A DNA stretch of 64,000 nucleotides from Tulasnella sp. 424 (lineage: Eukaryota; Basidiomycota; Agaricomycetes; Cantharellales; Tulasnellaceae): the NCBI GenBank assembly GCA_019633425.1, contig WSUB01000007.1, forward strand, positions 496,001 to 560,000, read 5' to 3'. The notes below the pieces were generated by a model. That model was not told where the DNA came from, made no database searches, and saw only the letters and a list, made by a program, of their open reading frames with translations. This document shows positions 39,587 to 52,300 of this stretch, piece after piece. The position numbers and the translations under genes are program-made. How positions within the stretch are numbered: position 1 is the first letter of the stretch; every line of letters begins with the position of its first letter.

Positions 39587-42500
39587 CTAATCAGCGGTGT
39601 CATCCCAATCGTCGACGACGAGGCCGTGGAGTTCGATGAGGTACATATTGACAGCGTTGTCGGTGACTCCTCTGTCCCCGAGGGTCTGGTCGACTCCACA
39701 CCGAAGGTAGAGCATCGATTTGTAGTCTTCGAACGAAAACTGCGGCTTCTTCTTGACAGATTCTAGTAATTGCTGTACAAAACAAATGCTCAGGATTATA
39801 GAACATTCAACTGTAGGGTTAAGACGCCCTCACCTGTGGTGTAAGAAGGAACAGCTCCCAGTACCTCCGCGCCCTGCCGAACTCGGCATCCTCGGGAAGA
39901 TCGCTAAGCGTCTTAAGGTTTTGCTGGAGAGCAAGGATGTTGCGGAAAATCTTCTTGATGCCTAAGTCGTTGGCGAATCGGACGTGTCGCGCGTTGGATA
40001 TCAAGAGATGTTCCATAAGAGTGCCAAGTCCTTCGAAGATGAATCTGCAGGAACTCATCTTAGCTAGCAAGATGCAGCACATTTCAAGATGCACTAACCT
40101 CTTCTCGCGTTCAGGCAGCGACAGCGTGGTGCAATCCTCGCAGGCAGCCAAGTCTGAGTTCAAGTCAATCACATGCGGATCGGGCTCGCCAGGCTCGTGA
40201 TCGAGTTGGTAGTTGCCCTAGAGACAAGGTGTCAGAAACATCAAGCTTGCTGGTCTTAAGAGATTACCAACCTGTCGCATAGCAAGGTCAAGGAAATGTA
40301 TGATCCGGCAGCGAATTTCTATGCGAATGGTATGTATAACGAGCTCAGCCAGTTGCTCATAAGTCTTCAGGATGGCATCGTATCTCCTGTAGACGGTTGC
40401 AAAATGTCCGATCAGAAAGTGACGGTCGAGACGTAAGGGGATAACTTACATAGCCATAGCCTTGGTCAGAGGGAGCTCTAATTTTCCCGATATATCCCAG
40501 ACCGGTGGTGCGGATGTGACGGGGGACATCAGTTGCTCCGAAATGGGGGAGAGACGGCTCTCGACGGGTGATATCAAAGCTTCCACGGCATCTCCTTTAA
40601 GATTTTGGAGCTGACTGATCAGCCAAGTCTGCAGTAGGCATTTAGCGAAGGCGTTCCTCGAGAGCATCCCGATATTCGTACCAAGCTGTGGTAAAGAGTG
40701 CCAAGGGCGGTTATGTTCTTCGTTGCAGGGATAAGATCCGCCCTGGTCACGGTTTCCTTTGTCAGGAAGTTAAGTTCGACCCTAGTTTCTTGGCGGCACA
40801 AGCGTTTCATTGAAACCACGTTGGACTGAAAAAGAGTCAGATACGTCCTGGTTCGGGACCTTGATCGAACTCACTGGCTTGCAACCAAATAATCCAGACA
40901 AACATGCAGTCACTTCGGGCTTCTGACCCCATCGAGCTGACATTGCGAGGTTAGCCTCGGCACCTTCCGATGATTTCGATGACACGGTGACCAGGTCGAC
41001 AAAACGATCGTAGCAGCGTTGATAAAAACGAATAATGATGTCAAGGATAAGGCGGGAGTAGTTTTCGGTGTGGAAGGGCGTCGACCTGTGCATTGCGCAG
41101 AGTGAATTGATGAGAGATACGAGTTGCGTGCTTGCCTGAAATCCAATCGTTTGACGTTAGCATACGCTTTGGACCATCACGATCGCTCACCTTAATGAGG
41201 GGTTTGGAAGAAAGTCGCATAGACAGAGGGTCTTCCTGAAACGCATCCGCTCCGACAGCAGCTTGGTGAAATAGAGTCGCCACTTTGTCTTCCAGTTGCG
41301 GGAGGTAAACCTTTACCACGAACTCGTCCAGGAATGCGGTAGAGGCACGGGCGACATCGCCCATTCCAGGAGGAAGAACTTGCTCCACTCGCTGCAAAAA
41401 TGATAGGGTGGGCTGGAAAAGAACAGTCACATGGAATGCGTCGGCTTTGACGATCTTGAAATGTGCCCCTGCTCCGGTGTACCGATCATCCGACCCAGTA
41501 CCAGTAGACTGGGAAGTCTGCATTGTGGCGTCTGCTGCCCCTCCTACAAGTCCTGGTACTGAGTCCTTGAGAACGCGGGTTAATTCATCCTCGTGCCGCC
41601 TGAGCGTTTTCGCCGACGTCTTCGCATCCGTCTTTCCAGCACGAAAGACTGCCTGTCAAAGCCCCAGCTGTTGGTGGACGCATAGCATGACTCCTGAAGA
41701 CAACTCGCCTTCGACTTGTCTCTCTGGACGCGGCCCTCTCGTAGCACTTCATTGATGGAGGCAATTTGGTGTCGACCGCTTATTGCTCCACGTTCCTCGT
41801 CCGTCAAGTAGTCACCAAGTAATGTTCTCACCTATTGGAGGTGGTTAATATTCAAGGAATGGAATTGAGGCGAGTGCAGTTACCTCAGCCTGGATTGGGG
41901 CCCAGATATCCATGAGGGGGAACAATGCACCAGGCTTGGCCCCTGACGAGTCTTTGAAGTCACGCCGCTTCGTTCAATGTCGAGTCAGTCCTCGTATGAT
42001 CGTTTGTTGAGACCAACTTACCGAACCGATGCGATTGGATACTTCGTACACAACGCGGAGGCCTTGAAGGACTGCATCCAACTTCGAGTACAACGTCCAG
42101 AAGAGATCTTTCAAGGGCTCCCTGTCGATTCTTCCCGTATGTGCCTCCAAGGCGGCCAGCCTCAACCCACTCGCAACTTCTTTCAACGATGAAAGCCCGT
42201 TCGAAGCTATCCACACTCGTGAATTGCGGTTCGTGGGAAGAAGGTTCATGGATGCGCGCTTTCCCAGATCTGAACGGTCCCGGACTTCCTCGATGGTAGC
42301 CTCAACCAACGAGAACAGCTCTATGGGCAATCTTTGTGCGACCGAGTCGAGGGCTCCACCCAGTTTCCCTAGCACGGCGAGCGCCTCCAGCAGAGTTTCA
42401 ATGTACTCGAAAGAGTTGCTTTCTGGATTTTGTGAAACAGGGGCGCTTTGCCGTCTTGAAGGGAGTCCACCCGCGGAGGCCGACGAGAGTAGCTGCGCCG

Positions 42501-44474
42501 AAGCTGACTGCGTGACTTTTGCAAGGTCTGACTCTTCTGCTAGATCATACGGGTTCTCGTTTGAAGGGCGGAGGGCGAGATTATTCAGGAAGCGAGTAAG
42601 CTTTAACGGTCGTGGGGATTCGTTTTGAGCTGGTCTGAGGGTGGCCATTGGATCGTCTTCAGCATCCGTGACAGGAACTTGAAGTTTGCAAAAAAAAAAA
42701 AAAGGTCATTCCAAGCTAATAGTAGGTTTCCGTTCCATGGAAATAACCTACGTTGCTGTTGGCCCGGGATATACGCTGCCCACCGCGAATCGCACCAGAA
42801 TACCTTCAAATACAAGTGATTTTGGAGCTCATCGATGAGAATCTCCCGTAGTGCCTGGAACCAAGTTCGATCAGCTACCCTTTCACTGACAGGAGATCTC
42901 TACTTGGGCGCACCGTCTCTTGCCCTGAAAGGTAACTTCGCAGGTCGGCTAGGGCTCCAATTTCCATCAACTCTCCTTTGTTAATCATCCGTAAGCTACG
43001 GACTAGAAGAATTGCTGCTTGCAACAACCGCTTCTCGGACATCATAGATTCCAAGGTGTCAGGAACACCTTTGAGATGCTCACTTGGGCCTAATTAGCAT
43101 GGTAAATGTAAACGAGGCAGTAACACAAACTCACATTTCGTCTAGCAGTCGCAACATCTCCTCAACAGCCTGGCCTCTTGACCACAGTTGCACGAGGTCC
43201 GTCCGCTTGTTGGCCAGGGCATCCCGAGTCTCCTGGAGGCGGGCCCGAGTGTCCCCAATTTCAGATTGCACCTTGTTTAGAGAGCTAAGAAGCGAAGCGT
43301 GATGCGGCAGCGCAGCAGCAAACTCCTGATAACTCTCTGCTCTTTGTTTAGCTGCTCTGAGACAGTCGATTTATAGTGGCCCCACTCACGGTCAATCGTC
43401 CCTCGGAGCGAATTAGCCAGCATATCTTTAGCGCGTCGGAAAGAGTCCGGGTTGCGACCCGCTGACGACTTGTCTAACAGGGAAAGAGCTAATGCGACGG
43501 GATTGAACTGAACTCTGTTTAGAATCGTATCGCGAGCGTATTCAGGGGGGAAGGACAAACCTCTGGCTGGGTCACAAACTCCCATTCGTCATTTATTTCA
43601 TCCAACACAGCTAGATTCAAGGCAAGCACAAGTCAGTTCCTCGACGTCTGGGCTGCATTTTCACTGCGGCTAGAAAATATTCACCATCGATTTCCCCAGT
43701 ATTCGCCTTTCGAGCCGTCGTTATCCGAGAATTTTGCCGAGCTTGAATCCTCTGAAAGCGTTCCACCTCCTTCTTTCGTTCCTCCGCTCTCTGATCTCCT
43801 CTTCCTTGAAGGTCGGGACTGGAACCCTTTGTTTTGATCGCAGCCTTCCGCCACATCTCTATCACGTTGTTAACAGCCGGTGATACCTCCTGGGTTCTCT
43901 CTACTCCCGTGTCGTTGGCCGCGGGTACCTCCTCATCATAGCCACCATATGCTGCTTCATCGTCAACCGCCAACGACTCCATGGATGGTCGAGAGGGTCC
44001 CGCCTCTGAGGGGTAACTGCCTCCGTTCGCTCGATTGACTGCTTCGTACAACCTGGGACGCAGCGTACTCCCTGACGAGCCCGATTCGTACTGAACACGC
44101 TCTCTTCCATTAGTGCCTGCGGATCTATTTGATGCCATCCCCCGCTCCTGCTCTCGATAATCTCCTCGCGGGGTCGACGCTTGCGACGAAGCCTGAGACA
44201 CATTGCGACCTCGCAATTCGGATCTCATGGGCCGCACCGGCCCAGATCCGTTAGGTTGGCTAACGTTCCGAAAACCCGAACCTGTGGAACTTGATGCATC
44301 GGAAGGAGCTCGTGGGGGAACGACGAGTGGCGTTGTCGAGGCGCCGCGGCTGAGTCCGTTCTGATATTGATACTGCGATTGCTCATTGCTGTAGTAGCCA
44401 TTGCCATTGACGTTTGCGTTAGAAGCAGCTCTTGAGCGACTGGATGACGTCGGAAATGGCGGAGCGCGAGACAT
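39587..44474 (-). CDS. SEC8: Exocyst complex component Sec8 (Exoc4)
   Basis: Start ATG at 44474-44472 gives MSRAPPFPTSSSRSRAASNA, a common basidiomycete Sec8 beginning. A long disordered Ser/Asn-rich region follows. The Sec8 N-terminal domain spans roughly 42800-43610, with FNPVALALSLLDKSS, VQSEIGDTRARLQETRDAL and then VPDTLESMMSEKRLLQAAIL and LRSYLSGQ...ALREILIDEL ending in HLYLKVFWCDSRWAAY. The C-terminal end is DDWDDTAD with a TAG stop at 39587. Sec8 tethers secretory vesicles to the plasma membrane at growth sites within the eight-subunit exocyst. A lipase gene lies 181 bases upstream on the same strand. Confidence 0.93.
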
Positions 44475-44654
44475 CCAGTGCCTTCGGGGCTGGTAACAAA
44501 AGGTGAGGAAGGGGTTGTGGTCAAGCTTCCAATTCCGACGGCGGCGTGTTAGCTCCGTTCCCAGGGCACGGAATTCCTTACTCCAAGACGTCGTTACCAC
44601 TACTCGGCATGAAGATACACTCTAGAACGAAAATATGCAAAATACAGTAGAGCA

Positions 44655-46854
44655 TTATTCCATCACCTCGCCACCATCCGCAGTCCGCGTAGTCTCAGAT
44701 GTGCCTGTTCGGTTTCTCAGACGGGGAGGCGGTTCATCCCCTTCCTTTACTCCTTCAACGACGCGAGCGAGGTGATCAGCAACCTCTAGGTAAAACGTGG
44801 CCGGCTTAAACTTGATGCTTCGTCCTGTCCATTCCGCCCAAGTGTACCGTGCAGTATTGACCCAACCCACCTGCACAGGTCGGTTCAGCTCAAATCTAAT
44901 TTTGGAAACCTGGTCATAGAACTTACCAGGTCGAGATGGCTAACTCCTTTTAGTGTGCCAAGATAAGTACCCCCTGCAGTGTATGTGTCAGAAATCGCTC
45001 GCATGAACTAGGCCTCTCACTCACATCTGGCGGAGTTGATTGAGACCAGGCCGTCGTTAGGACCTTCCTTCGGAAGAACAACCGAGTGCGGGAATCTAGA
45101 GAAGAGCAGTTAGTATGGGAGAATACAACGGTGTGTAGGACATACCGGAATGGATCCAACAATCCTGGATCGAATTCGGCTCCCCAGCTGAAGTACTGCA
45201 CACCAGGCGCATCCGGCGTCTCTTCATTGAACTTCTTCATGTTCTCAAGCTTGGTTTATAGTGGTGAGACGAAGCGAGTCATTCGAACCAGATATTGAGA
45301 CGTACTGTCAGCGAGACGAATGCTTGACCGTCGCCCCCTCCGTTTGGGAGCAGGTCCAGGAATGACAGCATCGTCGGTAACCGTTCGCCTTCGTGAAATA
45401 AATACTTAGCATGAGCTCAAAGCAAGCAGATTGCTCTTACCGAGGGTGTCCAAGAAGTAGTCTGCGAAATATGATCCCCGATGCGGAGAGGCGACGGTCG
45501 TGACCGATAAGACCTTGAATGTGTCCTCCCCTTGCAAATGAGAAGCTACATAGCGGCAATCGATGCCTCCCTCCCGTAAGTGTCAGCTCAAGAGCTCAAG
45601 CGCGAATTAAAGAGATGGAGAATAATCACCATGCTATGTCCTAAGATACCGTAAACCATAAGCCTGCGATTCTTTAGCAAGACGCAGATGCTTACCAATA
45701 AGATGTACAGAGCGACCTTTGTACCTCTCCGTGATGATCTTGGCCAACACGCTCGCCCGCTCAGCCGGGCTGCTTGTTGCGGGCACACGAGTAATGAGAA
45801 CTTCAGCACCATTCGCTTCCAAGACTTCTTTGATACCTCGCCAGTGAGATATCTGCAGTGGTACAAAGCTCGCTCCAAGGGTTACCGTGTCAAATCCGAG
45901 GAGGCCGTGGCAGAACACCACCGGGTTCTGGGGAGTACAGTATCTTTGCCGAATTTTGGCGGCCTCCTCCTGTGCAGTTGGCGCTTGGTCGTCTTCCCGC
46001 AGGAGATTGTCGACATCGCTCTTGTTGTTCCACCACCAGTTGTTAGACAATGATGGTGTAAAGGACTCCAAGGTGCTCCCTCGCGCAGGAGTGTGCAGTG
46101 CGCTTGTGTGAATGTGGACGGACTGTAGCCCCTGAAGAGCTTCGTCTCGCTCCCGTAGAGAGCGGAGAGCATCTACGGATGTCCGAGTCGGACTGGTTGA
46201 CCGACCTAGAAAGGGGAATGAAGAGGAGGGTGGGATAGGAGCCGAGGAAGGGCTGATTCGAGGTTGAAGATGGGTGTCGGTAAGGGCCAAACTTGGGAAT
46301 GTTGATCTCCCGAGATTGTCGAGTAAAATAGGATGTTTGAGAGCTTGGCCGGTCTGTATTGAGTGGAAGGTTGGCATGGGGTTCACCGACGGCAAGAAAG
46401 CCTGCGGAGGTTCGGCTAGATTAGCCATGGGCCGCCTGCTGTAATCGAACGGGGATTCAATCGCTTCTCGGATCGCTTCTTTAGTAGCTTCGTCCACCGA
46501 GCTGCTCCCAGGTCGACCGCGTCTTGGGCGCGCTGGCTCGGTGGTGTCCACCTCGTTGCTCAGCCTCTGAACCGTTTTCGGTGGGGATTCCTCAACGCCG
46601 CGTATGGCGTTGAACACTTGAACCACTTGTGCCAAAGGAGATGACTGGTTATTGGTCCCTTTGTTGAGTTGGCTTGTATTGGTGTTGGGAAGGGACGTTC
46701 TCGACGCTGAGGCCGCCTCATTGATGGCTGGGCTCGGGGCCCGAGAGGAGAAAAGACTCCCTATGCGTTGGCTTAGTGGCGTCCGGGGCATTTCTCCAGA
46801 AGGCCTGGGTGATGAGTAGGGCGAAGAGTTTGTGGAAGGTCTCCAATCGTCCAT
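44655..46854 (-). CDS. TGL2-like triacylglycerol lipase (alpha/beta hydrolase)
   Basis: Start ATG at 46854-46852 (MDDWRPSTNSSPYSS), stop TAA at 44655. A disordered Ser/Pro-rich N-terminal third precedes the hydrolase fold. Marks are NPVVFCHGLLGFDTVTLGAS (oxyanion-side HG), VHLIGHSMGG (nucleophile elbow, joined across an intron near 45690), TTVASPHRGSYFADYFLDT, and GPNDGLVSINSARWG with SHLDLVGWVN (acid and His). Yeast Tgl2 is a mitochondrial lipase acting on short-chain di- and triglycerides; the localisation here is not evident. About 640 residues, larger than Tgl2 because of the N-terminal extension. Confidence 0.88.
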
Positions 46855-47736
46855 CCAGTGTTTGATTCCGGTTCACGTTGAGATTCGCAGTGGGGCTCAG
46901 GATTTTGCGTCATTTCTCGCGGTTCTGCGTCGAAACCCTTGCAACACGTGAATCCCCGCACCCCTATTTAAAGGCAGAAATTCAAAGGAGCGCTCGCCTG
47001 CGTGCGCAAGCCAAATCCCTAGTCTTAGTCCTGTATAACACTCCGTCGAGCTTCCTTTGGACATTATGCTCTCGATCCTTGATCACGATGTGGTGAACCA
47101 TGGCTCCCTGAAATTGGAAACCTCATGATCAAAACGCTCACAAGCTGGTCGAAATTAAGCTTATAGCAGGTGCTAGAGCGCTCAAATAACACTCCGTCGC
47201 ACTCCTTCCTCCCCTTTCTCTCTCCAGCTGACCTACAGACCCCTGTCCTCCAACTGTAGTGGTATGGTGCACGAGGACCGTGACTGGTCACTTGCTCTCT
47301 GACCGCAGAGTCACGAGGACTACATATACCTACTGTCTGTATCTGTACGTAAATGGGTTAGCGTTGACAAAAGTGCTAAGCTACTCGTCGAGCTTAAAGC
47401 ACAATCTACAAGCTCACTCGTGTCTTGGAGCAAACGGTACGCACTACGCGGACGGGCTTCTGGGATTGACTGACCAGAACATCGAGGTCGAGCAAGTACT
47501 TGTCATTATTTGGGGGTGCCAAGTAAAGACCTGCTATTGTCCTATATCAATCTCTTCACGAAGGCAGCGTAGCCAGTCATTCTTATTAATGTTCACGAAC
47601 CACCAGCGGCGGGTAATCGCGCGAGCATTGCATAACTCTGGCAAGGAAGAGTAGTCCAGCAGCTAATTTTCCAATGATTTAAATGTATAAATACTGAGCG
47701 TTCTAGTCATATCGTCATAACAGAATCGCCAACAAA
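46855..47736. other. Divergent intergenic region, lipase and RPN9
   Basis: About 880 bases between start sites of diverging genes. Open frames are short and unconvincing. A TATA box on the RPN9 side is listed separately. Confidence 0.5.
47686..47693 (+). promoter_or_regulatory. TATA box before RPN9
   Basis: TATAAATA about 50 bases before an upstream in-frame ATG (47737) and about 190 bases before the conserved RPN9 start (47875). Confidence 0.5.
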
Positions 47737-47874
47737 ATGGGACTGATGGGTTGGACCCTCTTTATCCAAGGGACTTGTCGTTTGTTCCTGTTTCAGCATG
47801 TGGCGTTCGAGGTTTACGCGTCGCCATCCCTCATTAACCGCCCTTGTCAACCTGCCCAAAGACTCTCTGCTAAA

Positions 47875-49373
47875 ATGACCATCGACGTCGACCTGTACCT
47901 CTCCAAGACTGTTTCAACAGCTCCAGCTGATCTGCAACCTCTACTTGAGAAAATCAGGAAGCTACATTCAAAGAAGTACGCGTCTCTCGAAGCGAATGTC
48001 AAACCGCATCTGACAATAGATTTTCACAAACAGACTATGGCATCAGCTCACACTCGCGATATTTGAGTTCTTAGATCACCCACTATCACCACCGTTCCAG
48101 GTGGACTTTTTCGAGAACTTTGTTCGAGAATTCGAGGCAAAGCTCAACGCTTTGAAGCTCGTTGAGATTGGTGTCCGAACGAGCAAACAACTGTCTGGTG
48201 CGTGTTGAAGTATGCTACAAGATTGACGTTCATAAGACCTAATCTTTACGCGCATAGGCCCGAATACCATCCTCGAGTTTTTGTCATCCCTACGATCCCG
48301 TATCGACCAGTCTACCGACGGTGCCGCCTACATCCTTGCCCTGGCCTCGCTGGCTCATGCCAAACTCGCATTCGGAGATCTCGTTGGAACTAAAACCGAC
48401 ATCGATGAATGCTTGAAACTTCTCGATAACCTCGAAGGCGCTGAACGGATAGTTAGCGCTGCTGTATATGGAGTAGCCGCCGATTATTACAAGGTTGGTT
48501 TTGGCTTTTCTTTTGTTAATCGGAAGAGAAAAACATATCGCTGAAAATTTCACCGACAGGCCAAAGCAGACTATGCTCCGTATTACAAAAACTCGCTTCT
48601 ATACCTTGCTTGTGTTGATCCCGAAACCCAAATGGAACCCCGGGAGCGACTCGAGCGAGCACACGACTTAGCAGTCAGTGCCCTCCTTGGTGATACGATC
48701 TACAACTTTGGAGAGCTGGTAATTATTCTGTTCCCTATTTGCGGCGCGTCGTTGTTGAAGTTCAGCTTTTTTTAGCTCATGCATCCAATATTGGAGGCAC
48801 TCGAGGGCTCACCCTTTTCCTGGATCAAAGATCTCCTTTTCACCTTCAACGAAGGAAACATCGGAAAGTTCGAGAGTCTATCCCCTCAACTGCCACAAGA
48901 GGTCCGCGACTCATGCTTTCCAAGGTCCAACATACTGACCGACTCTCCTTCAGCCGATCTTAGCAGCGAACGTTGCATTCTTACGACAAAAGATATGCTT
49001 GATGGCGCTCATCGAAGCTGTGTTCAGTCGTAACGCCGACGAGCGGACCATGTCATTCCAAACAATCGCCGAAGAGACGAGACTCCCTCAAGAAGAGGTC
49101 GAGCACCTCGTGATGAAGGCTTTGAGGTACGACATCGGAGTTGGTGGTGCTAGCTCGTGACTAATTTCCCCCCCACTCGAAACCAGTCTCAATCTCATCA
49201 AGGGTACACTCGATCAGGTGGACGAAAAGGCACAAATCACCTGGGTCCAACCTCGCGTCCTCTCTCGAGCTCAGATCGGCAGCTTGGCGGACCGACTGGA
49301 CAGGTGGTCTACATCGTTATCCAATGTTGAACAATTCGCGCAGAATCAGACTGCGGAGGCTTCTGCTGCTTAG
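47875..49373 (+). CDS. RPN9: 26S proteasome regulatory subunit Rpn9 (PSMD13)
   Basis: The conserved start is MTIDVDLYLSKTVSTAPADL. Recognisable blocks: LTLAIFEFLDHPLSPPFQVD, DGAAYILALASLAHAKLAFG, YYKAKADYAPYYKNSLLYLA, then the PCI domain with FLRQKICLMALIEAVFSRNA (joined across an intron near 48960), RTMSFQTIAEETRLPQEEVE and VDEKAQITWVQPRVLSRAQI. The C-terminus ends NQTAEASAA with a TAG stop. About 390 residues, normal for Rpn9. It is a scaffold of the proteasome lid. An in-frame ATG at 47737 would add 46 residues including a hydrophobic stretch; the conserved start is preferred. Confidence 0.93.
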
Positions 49374-52300
49374 TAACCCTTTGTTCGGCGAGTGCGAATA
49401 TACATTGTCTGTAGTTTTTTTCCTTTTAAGGCATCTTGGCTCGTTGGTTGACTTGCGACATCGATCCGATGACCCCGCTGTGGCTACGGTCAAAGAAAGA
49501 TCTGATATTCTTTTCGCTTCTCTTGAAATTTTGGGGGTCGTGTCGGGACGTACGGGCCTCCAGGCGTTTCTATAACCACAATAACGCGTCCCGTCCAAGT
49601 GAGCTGAGCCGACCAACCTGACTAGGATAAATAACGTGAATACCACAGCGCCTCATCGTTACTGCTTGCTTGGGCAAGTCACTCTGATTATCCTCTAAAG
49701 GACAAGGGGGAGGATTCCGGGATCCTAAACAGGAAAGTACGGAGCGGTGGGTAGGAGGCTGAGCCACCGGCGCTGCCGCCCCACATTTCAGCAGTCTCCG
49801 CTCGTCGGGGAGAATATTGAGGGAGTGAATTGCCTGAGGCAAGTATTGCGCGACCGGTTTTATCTCTGTAGAGCTTTGAGAGCCGCTGAGACCTCCTACG
49901 CGCCTTGGAGGGGGTCGGGGGAGGTTGCGCCAAGGGAATGCGATAAGATTAGATAGTAGGCAGAGGATACAAAAGACTACACCTGGAAGGACAAGCGAGG
50001 GAAGTAACCCAATGGGATAAATACCCTTCACCGCATTTATAAGGATGATGTGGACTCTTCCTTAGGCGATGTCCGGGACCGTTATCACCAGGTGCACGGG
50101 GCTCCAGGGAAAAGCCCCATCAACGATTGGGAAACAAGTCGTAAACTCCTTTCGTCGCTTATAGATTCCATGCAATTCATTTTATCTCACACAGGGAACA
50201 ACGCACGTTGTTCGACACTTATCGCCAGAACATCCGACAAGGGGGGAGAGAAGTCAATCCCGACGGGGTAGTCCAAATTTCCTTTATCTGGTAATGTCGC
50301 GCCGCACGAGAGGCAAAGGGACTTGTTGTCCTCACTGCAAACAGTCGACTGAGGTCTCGACGCTCCAGACCTGTTCCATGCTATGTTTGGGAGACAAGTC
50401 GAGCAGAAGCGCGTTGGTTACCATCGAAAAGTCAGAGTGCCGGGATGACCCAGGTCATGAGTGAGGTGCCAAGCGTTCGTAATGGCTTCAAGAAAGACGG
50501 GGATGTCTTGATTTACGATATTTAAAAAGGGAATCGGATCGGCTTTGTGTCAGGGCGTCGAAGCAGCCAAAACAGCATAAATAGTCTAACGGCGTCAGGC
50601 GGGGATGCGGCGGTGTAGGAATACCCCGAATAGGCAGGACCGACGAAAGGCCAGACTTATATAAGTATTTGCCTATAGGTCGCCGGATCTCAGGTCGGGA
50701 TGATCCACTTGGGACGTTGACGATAAATCACGGCAAGGCGAGACCAACGAATATGTTGAGAAGAGGGAGGGACGAGAGTGAGAAAACCATTCTTAGACCA
50801 TGACTGTTAGGAGAAAACGCGAGACTTGACGAGTAGACATTTGGAAGGAGGAGGAAAATGGGGAAAGAGGCACTTTGTCGTCTCCATCGAGCTCATCACT
50901 CCTCCTTCGAGCGTATATTCGTTCCTTCCTCCCCCCCAACCAAACATCACCCCTAGCACATATAAGAAGCACCATCATCCGTCGCCGAATAAAGATTCCA
51001 GAAGCGCGCGCCAATGCAGCATGGAATGTACGAGAGGGAGAAGCGGGTCACGGTCTTTCGGGGCCTGGAACGGCGCCAGATAGGAGATTGAGCTCTTGAC
51101 GCTCGAATCCGGTAGTTCGGTATAGAAGGAGGCACAGAGGAGAGGCGGCCGTACCGATTGCTGGTGAGCTGCGTCCTGTGGTCGTGCTCATGGTATTCAT
51201 TAAAGGAGGGAGGCACAGCAGTCGAACCTCCCGTTATCCCACGCTCCGTCTTCGGCGTTATCCGAGCACCAAAGATAACGAACCAACCCAGCGAGTCGGT
51301 CGCAAAAATCGTTTCGAACGTCGACTACAACGATGAGCAACAAGGTTAGAGTGCATGGTTTGAAGAAAGAGATTTGGAAAGAAGGGGCAGTCTAGATAAC
51401 GGGCGCTGTATCGCTGCGACGCGCGCTAGTGGAAAAAGAATCATAGCCGACGTCATAACAGACTAGACCCGCTTTGCAGAAGATATCGGCAGCGCAGCGA
51501 AGACCCCAAGGCAAAACCAATATTGATATAGCACACACGAGCTCGGACCGGAGAGCAAGCCTTGCAGTGCTCGGGTCTAGCCAATCAAGAACAATACCCG
51601 GGACGCACGACCGCGCTGCTACCTAGCTACTAGCCGGCCTCCAAGGCCGCTCGCTTGTTCCCCCTCCTATGCATTGCGCGCAGCAGCAAGCCCACAGAAG
51701 TACTTCCATCAGTGAGAAAATACCCACCCGGATTCCATATAACCACAAAAGCATATGAATTCGAGCACGGATGCTAGACATCATACGTGATGCGTGCAGT
51801 AAGATGTATTTGTGTGCAAGCACGCACGCTCCCGCGTGGGCGGTGACTTCCGAAGGAAAGAGGCCCCTCGGATACAGTCAAACTCCGCCCCGGTGTTCTA
51901 CCGAGACATTTTGGCCTTGATGAGGCAAGAGGCAAAAGAAGGGGGGACGGGGACGGGGATCGGTGGTGAGTCGGGTGTTCGGGGCGGACTCTCCGAGCGG
52001 CGGTACCACCGATACTAGGACAGGGCGAGATGTCGTCTGAGGGGGGCCCGTTGTTGATGAGCCCGATGGGTCACAAAGGAGAGTCACACACCGCCGAAGA
52101 AGACAATTATCCTGGACTAAGGAGACGGATGATTACCGGAATGGCATGGATGGAATGTTTCCGACCAGGTGCGAAAAAACAAGTATTCTGAACCAGGTAG
52201 GAAGCAAAAAAACCCCAGCACGTTCAGTGAAATTTGATAGCAAGTTGAATGAGATCCTGCAGGACTTGGAAAGGATATGCAGCTTGTCAGGTCTTCTCCG

